Assembly (NCBI GenBank): GCA_025999775.1
Contig: BNXT01000105.1
Location: 1 to 5,238 of the forward strand
Direction: 5' to 3'
DNA length: 5,238 bases
DNA from: Bacteroidia bacterium
GTDB taxonomy: Bacteria > Bacteroidota > Bacteroidia > Bacteroidales > P3
The position numbers were made by a program, and so were the translations under genes. The notes beneath the pieces were generated by a model that did no database searches, was not told where the DNA came from, and saw only the letters and a program-made list of their open reading frames with translations. Of the stretch, positions 1 to 5,238 are shown piece after piece. Numbering within the stretch: position 1 is the first letter of the stretch; the number at the start of each line of letters is the position of its first letter.

Positions 1-2
1 AC

Positions 3-3000
3 GATATTGCTGCGGCTAACCGTGTTGTTGTGCAGGTAAACACTAAACCAAATTTTTCTTTTAATGAGGTAGTAGTCAAAGGTAATAACAGCGATATTGA
101 TATTTCATTCACTCCTGACCGTCATTTGTATAACAGTAATTACACTTACCAAATTCAGCGTAGCGTGAATGGCGCTCCTTTCGCTAATTGGGGCGGCTCA
201 CATCCGTTTAAAGACAATAGCAATATCATAGGCGACAGTGTGAAGCACAACGACCCGGAGCCAAATTCACAATGCGACTTTTACCAGTACAAAGTCATTA
301 TTTCGGCGTTCAACACCACTTTTGAGGATACTTCTAAGAATACTACCGTATCCGGCAACACCGATTTTGTCGAAGCAAAGCCATTTACGGCAAGCAAAGG
401 CGAACACGCCGGTTATGTGCGTCTGCAATGGAAAGTGAAAAAGCAAGTTGCCGGTCAGCCGGAAACCTACCGCGTTTTCCGCCAACTTGCTTCTAGCACC
501 ACAGGTACGTGGGACGAGTTGGAAACCGTTACTTCCAATGCCGCAACCGTTTATTGGAACGACAACAACGCCCTTACAGGCGTATTCTACCGCTATCGCG
601 TGACGCTTTATCAGGTTTGTACAGGCGAAGAAAAATATCTTAACCATAAAGACGATATTGGCTTTACGCAGGCATTCGGCGTAGTGAGCGGGCGTATTAC
701 CTACGGAACCGGCGGAAATCCGGTAAAAGATGTGAATGTGCTTTTGAAAAAAAACGAACTGATGGACGGTGAAAAGCAATATCATTCGCTCAGATCTACC
801 GGCAACGGACAAAAATTTGAGTTTTTGGCTGACTCTGCCTATTTCAACACTATATGGACTTCCAAAAACTGGACTTTGCAATATTGGTTGCGCCCCGATG
901 GAACAAATACCGATAATGCTATTATCGGATTTATCGGCGGAAACGAAATTTATATGTCGCAAGTCGAGGGCGGATACAGGGTTTATACCAATTTTGGCGG
1001 CTCAACCTATACTTCCGAAATCATTCCTGCCAATAAATTTTCGCATATCGCTATTACACGCAGTGGAAACGATATGAAGATTTACACCGTTATAGACGCA
1101 AATCCGGACAGTATTTCGCTCAAAAACACAGCGTTTACCTATTCGGCGGCAAACACTCCTCAATCCGCTGCCAACAGCAAAATCTTTTTCGGACATGATT
1201 TGAAAGGCTATGTGGACGATATTCGTTTTTGGAGCAAAGCATTGACCGAAGCCGAAATCCTGCGTGATTACAGCCGTATACTTGTTGGCAACGAAAACGG
1301 CTTAAAGGGCTATTGGACATTCGACGAAGGACTTCCGGGCTATGCCTTTGACCGCTCGCGTGTGGGAACAACTTACAACGGAAATCACGCTACCACTGTT
1401 ACCCTTACCGGCAGCGACATTGTGCCGGATGCCGCCTATCAACTATCGCTCAAAGGCATTACGGACACTAACGGCAACTACCAAATCGAAGGCATTGCAT
1501 ACAGCGGCGAAGGTACAAGTTACTCCATTATTCCGTCTTTCGGCAGTATATATTTTGCAGAAGACGGCAATGAAATTGACAATCGCCACAAGTTTAACCC
1601 TACCGAACAGTTGCGCTATATTTCTGCGTCTTCGAAAGTGCATAATGCCACCGACTTTACCGATATTTCAGCCTTTATGCTGCGCGGACAGGCGCTATAT
1701 GAAGGCGGCAACTATCCTGTGGCTGATTGCTCGTTTGAAATAGACGGTGTGCTGCTTACCAAACCCAATGGCTCGGTTGAAAAATCGAAATTTGACGGCA
1801 CATTTGTAATATCAGTACCTATTGGTCAGCACAGCGTTAGAGTGGTGAAAACCGGACATACTTTTGCCAACAATGGTTATTTGAAAGATGAAAACGGCGT
1901 TGATTATATCTATAACTCGCCAAAAGCAAATATCAAATTCAATGACTTGACCAAAATTAAACTCATTGGGCGCGTTGTAGGTGGCAATACCGAAAACGAC
2001 AAAGTGCTTGGCTTTGGCGAATCGGTAAACAATATCGGTGTGGAAACGCTTGTGTTGCAAACCACGCTTCCGCAATACGATTTTGTTAACGTTCCTGCTA
2101 CACAAACCTACAATCACAACAATGGCGAGTGGCATAAATCCGGCAGTTTGTCAAACGACCTAACAACGGTAGATTACAATAAGAAAGACATAACAATTCA
2201 CATTAGTCCTGCGACAGGCGAATTTATGGCTATGGTATATCCCGAGCCCTATAATATCCAGCCGATTACGGTTCGTCAGGGCGCTAATCCCAACTTCCAA
2301 ATCAAAGGCGGCGAAGCAATCGACCTTACGGACTATGCTTACAGCAGCAATGACCAGCTGCAAACGAGCATACGCACTTGGGTTGATTCTTCATTTGTGA
2401 GAAATGTTCCGGGCGTGCTTGACCATTGGGTTCGCAGCGAAAAAGCCGACACCGTTCGCTACAACTACAAATGGACTGCAATGTACCAGGCAACGCCTAC
2501 TTTGGGTGTTACGCAACTTGTGAACAATGCCGCAGTACCCTATTTCGGCGAGAAATCCTATATTATCAAAGACGAAATCGGCGGTACACCCAACGACACG
2601 GTTACGCTTTACAACAGCAATACAGACCAATACCTTTTTGGCAAACCTGTATTTTTACAGGGTACAACCTACAAGATGCTGTTCAACGCCTTTGAAGAAT
2701 ACAGCAACTATGTGAATAACCCTGTTACTACGGTTTCTTACCCCATTTTAGGAGGTTCGCTAAATATCACCAACGATATTCGCTTAAATGCACAACCCGA
2801 AACCATTGAAACAGACAACGAAGGCAAGCTACTGTATGAATTTATGGCAGGCGCGCCCGACCTCACTACCGGAAAGCATAACTTCAACGCAACGCTTACT
2901 CTCGGCGCAGTGACCTACTATTGGAATGTGACCAATCCTGCGCTTGTAGCAGGCGGCAACTCACAAAACCCGATGAACGTTTGGCATTTGGGCGATAAAG

Positions 3001-5237
3001 TAACAGGTACTGACTTTATGACTGCCGGACCTGACGAAGTTTCTTTTATTCTGCGCGACCCTCCCGGTAGTAATTCCAGCGCGTTTATTGAAGAAGGAAG
3101 TACTTTTACAAAAAAAACTACAAATTCGCTTGATAATGGATTGTTTTTTAGTCAAAACTATACAGGACATGGCGGATTAAAACTTAAGACTGTCGTTGGC
3201 TTGGGTGTCGGTATTATCAGTAGTACAGAAGTTTCTCTTGATGTTTCTGACGGTAGAAAAGAGGAAGTACGATTCTCGAATGGCACCGAATCTACCAAGA
3301 CAACAACCCTTACCGAGCGTTTCCAAACCTCTGACGACCCGCTCTATGACGGCTGGCGCGGCGATGTATTCGTGGGGAACTCTACAAACCTCCTCTACGG
3401 TATCGCAAACGGTATCAGAATCCAGAAAGGCGCTGTTAGCGGCGCGCTTGCTACGCAGGGCAACTACAAAATCGCTCCTTCGGCAGCACTTGCGTACGGT
3501 CAAACCTTTGCTACTCGTTTTGCATACACGCAAGTGGAAATTGAGGAAATTATGCTCCCAAAATGGAAAGAAGGTATTTCAACCCGCCTCCAACCGGTTG
3601 GATTTAGCGTGAATGTAAACAATATATCTTCACCGGTATATGTGTCGAAACTTCAACCCGATAATGTAAATTTTGGCAAATCGAACCTCGATGATGTGTT
3701 TGTGGCGATGTCCGGATATAGCATTGAAAAACCTTATGACGGTTTCAGCTACAAAATTTACTTCCCCAATAAACCGGAATGGGCATTGACAGGCGAAAAT
3801 ATGAAGAATTTCACCGACTCTGTTCTTTGGGCAAACAATCAGATAGATATGTGGACAGCGGTTTTGGCGCAGAACGAACAAGAAAAGATTGAGATGCAGC
3901 ACAAAGGCAACTACTCCTTTGGCGGCGGCGCTCAGATTGACTATTCAGAGCAAACTATTAATTCTTCGACATTCTCTCACAAATGGAAATATGTCATAAA
4001 TCCAATTATTGGAGATAATAATGGTCGTACAACCAATGGTATTGGTTCTACTCTCGAAAAGAAAACAGAAACTATCAAAGAAAGTGAAAATGGAAATAGC
4101 ACAAGTACCGAAAAAAACTTTTCTACCGGTTTTACCCTCAAAGAAAATGGTGGAAACGACGAACTCACTGTTGATTATGGTATGACACCATCGGGTACAT
4201 TTGCCTTCAAAACACGCGGCGGGCGCACGGCTTGCCCTTACGAGGAGGCATATTACAGCAAATATTATCAACCCGGCACCCTTTTGAACGAAGGCACAAT
4301 GCAGATTGAAGTTCCGGTTATCACAAACGAAACCGCACCGCAATTAAATGTTCCTGCCAACAATACGGCTAATTTTGTGCTAAATCTGAAAAACGAAAGT
4401 GAAACCGGCGCCGATGTGTGGTTCCAGCTGATTGTAGATGAAGCAACCAATCCAGACGGCGCGCAACTCAAAATTGACGGTGGCGCCATTGGCAACGGAC
4501 GCTTGTTCCTTGTTCCTGCCGGTAAGGTTTTGCAAAAAACATTAACTGTCGGCAAAGGTACAGTAAATGACTACGACAATATCGGAATCATTTTGCGTTC
4601 CGAATGTCAAAGCGACCCGACAAGTTTCCTGCCTGTCATTGCCGATACGGCTTATGTTACAGCGCATTTTGTTCCCGCTTGCTCTGATGTGAAAATATCG
4701 GCGCCTGCCAACAATTTTATCGTAAATTCCGAAACAGGCGATACATTGAGCGTTACTTTGCAGGATTTCGATGTTAATTTCCCCAATTTCGGTTATATCC
4801 GCCTCGAACAGCGTCAGGTTGGTATGCCCACTTGGACTACGTTACGCACGTTCTACCCGACAAATATTTTCAATAGTCCGACAACTACCGACGGCACAAA
4901 AGAAAATATTGCAGGTCGCGCCTTCATAGAGTATGATTGGAAGATGTCGAACAACGCAGACGGACAATACGAACTCCGCGCTGTAACAGCCGCAGTTAAT
5001 ATTGTAAATAATGCAATCGTTGGCAATCCGCTTTCTACCTATTCTACGGCTGCCATCAGCGGTTACAAAGATATGGTTAAGCCCGTTGCAATCGGAGCGC
5101 CTTCGCCCGCCAACGGCATTTACGGCGCAGGCGATGAACTGTCGGTAACTTTCAACGAAAATATCAATACCGCAATGGTGATTTCGGACAATATCGCGGT
5201 TACTTACGGCGCAAGCAAAACCGTTGTGCCTGTAACT
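3..5237 (+). CDS. Giant multidomain LamG/FN3/Ig-like secreted or surface protein, internal fragment
   Basis: An uninterrupted reading frame of 1745 codons fills the window; the other two forward frames meet stops within the first 40 bases. The first in-frame Met is residue 254, in the middle of a domain, so it is not a start, and both true ends lie outside. Visible modules in order: two FN3-like, a carboxypeptidase-regulatory-like domain interrupted by LamG, two further regulatory-like domains, a beta-rich stretch, a central block of unknown type, two Ig-like modules and the beginning of an SbsA-type Ig-like domain. No catalytic motif or membrane-spanning helix is evident, and only six Cys were found (91, 206, 576, 1411, 1535, 1560). 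Families of this build are extracellular and act in adhesion, glycan or protein binding, or as surface stalks. Secretion by the type IX system of Bacteroidota is plausible but not shown here. The exact role is unknown; the coding call is secure and the functional call is general. Confidence 0.93.
51..374 (+). other. Fibronectin type III-like module 1 (protein domain)
   Basis: Residues about 17-124. The pattern is that of an FN3-type beta sandwich: an opening strand with alternating hydrophobics (DIDISF), a middle strand Y-x-I-Q-R followed by a short loop and a Trp (NWGG), and a closing strand F-Y-Q-Y-K-V-I-I-S-A. The insert between the middle and closing strands, around residues 64-90, is longer than usual. 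The module probably acts as a spacer or binding unit in the extracellular stalk. The family assignment rests on strand pattern only; a generic Ig-like fold is the alternative. Confidence 0.5.
375..680 (+). other. Fibronectin type III-like module 2 (protein domain)
   Basis: Residues about 125-226. It matches FN3 better than the preceding module: G-Y-V-R-L-Q-W on the first strands, E-T-Y-R-V-F-R-Q in the middle, a W-D-E-L-E-T-V strand, then Y-W-N-D followed by F-Y-R-Y-R-V-T-L-Y, the usual ending in which a Tyr-rich strand precedes the last beta strand. It repeats the layout of the module before it, with low identity. It leads directly into the V-S-G-R-I-T-Y strand of the next domain. Confidence 0.6.
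681..1566 (+). other. Carboxypeptidase-regulatory-like beta sandwich, split by an inserted LamG domain
   Basis: The first half (residues about 227-250) reads V-S-G-R-I-T-Y, then N-P-V-K-D-V-N-V-L-L-K, the classic opening of a CarboxypepD_reg/Cna-B-like domain. The expected continuation, a Thr-Asp-x-Asn-Gly-x-Tyr turn, does not follow at once. It appears about 235 residues later as T-D-T-N-G-N-Y-Q-I-E-G-I (residues 487-498), followed by Y-S-I-I-P-S-F-G (507-514) as the closing strands. The intervening residues form a LamG domain. I infer a single regulatory-like fold with LamG inserted in a loop. Known families with this fold are non-enzymatic, often acting as stalk or presentation modules. 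Confidence 0.6.
786..1430 (+). other. LamG / concanavalin A-like lectin domain (Laminin_G_3 type)
   Basis: Residues about 262-476. Hallmarks in order: F-E-F-L with A-Y-F near residues 272-281; W-T-L-Q-Y-W-L-R-P-D-G, the typical 'Trp-hydrophobic-x-Phe/Tyr-Trp-hydrophobic-Lys/Arg' strand; F-S-H-I-A-I-T-R-S-G, equivalent to the family's 'W-x-H-V-A-V-T'; G-Y-V-D-D-I-R-F-W-S-K-A-L-T-E-A-E-I at 402-419, the strongest signature; and G-Y-W-T-F-D-E-G at 436-443 near the end. Domains of this family bind glycans or proteins, often through a calcium site. The ligand cannot be read from the sequence. The family call is firm; the boundaries are approximate. Confidence 0.85.
1671..1875 (+). other. Second carboxypeptidase-regulatory-like (Cna-B-like) module
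   Basis: Residues about 557-625. It opens with F-M-L-R-G-Q-A-L-Y, then Y-P-V-A-D-C-S-F-E-I-D-G, matching the 'G-x-V-x-(n)-P-V-x-x-V-x-V' start of these folds. The turn F-D-G-T-F-V-I-S-V-P-I-G-Q-H (597-610) is the usual 'D-G-x-F-x-hydrophobic-x-hydrophobic-P-x-G-x-H' element, followed by S-V-R-V-V-K-T-G-H. It follows the split module after a linker of about 40 residues. Probably a structural stalk unit. Confidence 0.65.
1950..2310 (+). other. Third carboxypeptidase-regulatory-like module with a long insert
   Basis: Residues about 650-770. It begins K-I-K-L-I-G-R-V-V-G-G (651-661), then a conserved-looking loop L-G-F-G-E-S-V-N-N-I-G (669-679). It resumes with I-T-I-H-I-S and the turn S-P-A-T-G-E-F-M-A-M-V-Y-P-E-P-Y-N-I (735-752), where 'T-G-E-F' stands in for the usual D-x-x-G-x-F/Y. 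The stretch between the two halves (about 680-725) is longer than in a minimal domain and contains N/H/Q-rich polar residues. The fold assignment is by pattern only. Confidence 0.5.
2310..3002 (+). other. Beta-rich segment of uncertain family
   Basis: Residues about 770-1000. It shows alternating hydrophobic strands typical of Ig-like or macroglobulin-like sandwiches. Landmarks are Y-N-Y-K-W-T-A-M-Y-Q-A-T-P-T, Y-L-F-G-K-P-V-F-L-Q-G (877-887), F-N-A-F-E-E-Y (894-900) and N-E-G-K-L-L-Y-E-F-M-A-G-A-P (939-952). It probably holds two sandwich modules, the second starting near residue 905. I cannot assign a named family. Its position suggests a rigid link between the stalk-like modules and the central block. 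Confidence 0.4.
3012..4307 (+). other. Central block of unknown domain type with conserved-looking motifs
   Basis: Residues about 1004-1435. The sequence differs in character from the sandwiches on either side. Landmarks are L-R-D-P-P-G-S-N-S-S-A (1017-1027); a Gly-rich hydrophobic run V-V-G-L-G-V-G-I-I (1064-1072); T-S-D-D-P-L-Y-D-G-W-R-G-D-V-F-V-G-N-S (1109-1127); a probable amphipathic helix with Trp1284 and N-E-Q-E-K (1291-1295); and G-G-R-T-A-C-P-Y-E (1406-1414) followed by P-G-T (1424-1426). Two Ser/Thr/Asn/Lys-rich AT-rich stretches lie inside it. No named family could be recognised. A dedicated ligand-binding or membrane-interacting domain is possible, but function is unknown. Confidence 0.45.
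4335..4685 (+). other. Ig-like module with two Cys
   Basis: Residues about 1445-1560. It contains N-F-V-L-N-L-K-N-E-S-E, a strand seen in bacterial NEW3/CARDB-like Ig folds, then V-W-F-Q-L-I-V-D, K-T-L-T-V-G-K-G and I-G-I-I-L-R-S-E-C (Cys1535). It closes with V-T-A-H-F-V-P-A-C (Cys1560). The two Cys are 25 residues apart and could pair, which is inference. It begins directly after the central block and shares a Pro-Ala-Asn start with the two modules that follow. Confidence 0.5.
4689..5000 (+). other. Second Ig/FN3-like module of the C-terminal tandem
   Basis: Residues about 1563-1665. It starts V-K-I-S-A-P-A-N-N, with strands L-S-V-T-L-Q-D-F and Y-I-R-L-E-Q-R-Q, a Trp (P-T-W-T-T-L-R-T-F), and finishes with E-Y-D-W-K-M then D-G-Q-Y-E-L-R-A-V-T-A (1653-1663). 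That final element, 'D-G-x-Y-x-L-R-A', is typical of the last strands of Ig/FN3-like extracellular domains. Likely structural. The exact family is not certain. Confidence 0.5.
5079..5237 (+). other. SbsA-type bacterial Ig-like domain, cut by the window end
   Basis: Residues 1693-1745. The run K-P-V-A-I-G-A-P-S-P-A-N-G followed by G-D-E-L-S-V-T-F-N-E-N-I (1710-1721) is the signature of this family: a 'P-x-x-G' start, then 'hydrophobic-x-hydrophobic-x-F-(S/N)-E-x-(I/V)'. Only about the first half of a domain of roughly 100 residues is present; the rest lies downstream. These domains occur in tandem in surface-layer and adhesive proteins. Confidence 0.75.
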
Positions 5238-5238
5238 T

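Noticed and set aside
762..764. First in-frame ATG as a possible start
   Set aside because: It falls between the first half of a regulatory-like domain and LamG. About 250 codons of domain-bearing sequence precede it without a stop, so it is an internal Met.
267..962. Open frame of 231 codons on the minus strand
   Set aside because: It lies wholly antisense to the clear FN3/LamG coding frame, has no recognisable domain, and its Cys/Phe/Ile-rich translation looks like the reverse complement of Asn/Thr/Lys/Glu-rich codons.
1342..1743. Open frame of 133 codons on the plus strand in another frame
   Set aside because: It overlaps the LamG end and the regulatory-like modules, whose motifs are all in the main frame. 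Its product shows no domain and has the low-complexity look of a shifted frame.
2750..2755. Shine-Dalgarno-like aggagg
   Set aside because: It encodes Leu-Gly-Gly inside a beta-rich segment, and no start codon follows at a suitable distance. Bacteroidota also rely little on strong Shine-Dalgarno sites.
4243..4248. Second aggagg, within the C-P-Y-E-E region
   Set aside because: It encodes Glu-Glu-Ala in the main frame, and no ATG, GTG or TTG with a credible frame follows at the proper spacing.
3945..4343. Minus-strand open frame of 132 codons across the AT-rich island
   Set aside because: Its Phe/Ile/Cys-rich product mirrors Glu/Asn/Lys/Gly codons of the main frame. No ribosome binding site or known domain supports it.

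Overview
The whole window lies inside one very large protein-coding gene on the + strand. The frame beginning at base 3 is open without a stop to base 5237, which is 1745 codons. Neither the start nor the stop codon is present, so this is an internal piece of a protein of well over 1750 residues. Residue n of the fragment begins at base 3n. No second gene, RNA gene, mobile element, CRISPR array, promoter or terminator can be supported on either strand.

The fragment reads as a secreted or cell-surface adhesin-like protein built from consecutive beta-sandwich modules. In order these are: two fibronectin type III-like modules (about residues 17-225); a carboxypeptidase-regulatory-like module split by an inserted LamG (concanavalin A-like) domain (about 226-520); two more carboxypeptidase-regulatory-like modules (about 557-625 and 650-770); a beta-rich segment without a firm family (about 770-1000); a central block of about 430 residues with several striking motifs but no domain I can name (about 1004-1435); two Ig-like modules (about 1445-1560 and 1563-1665); and the start of an SbsA-type bacterial Ig-like domain cut by the window edge (from about 1693).

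The architecture, the base composition (by impression mid-40s % GC) and the Asn/Tyr/Thr/Gly-rich, Cys-poor protein (six Cys seen in 1745 residues) fit a member of the Bacteroidota. This is inference, since no phylogenetic marker is present. Such giant multi-domain proteins in that phylum are often exported by the type IX secretion system, but the N-terminal signal peptide and any C-terminal sorting domain would lie outside the window.

The most interesting parts are the central unassigned block with its conserved-looking motifs, two sharply AT-rich, Ser/Thr/Asn/Lys-rich islands within it, and the LamG domain nested inside another domain. I see no sign of a multi-gene system here. Any novelty lies in the function of this one protein.
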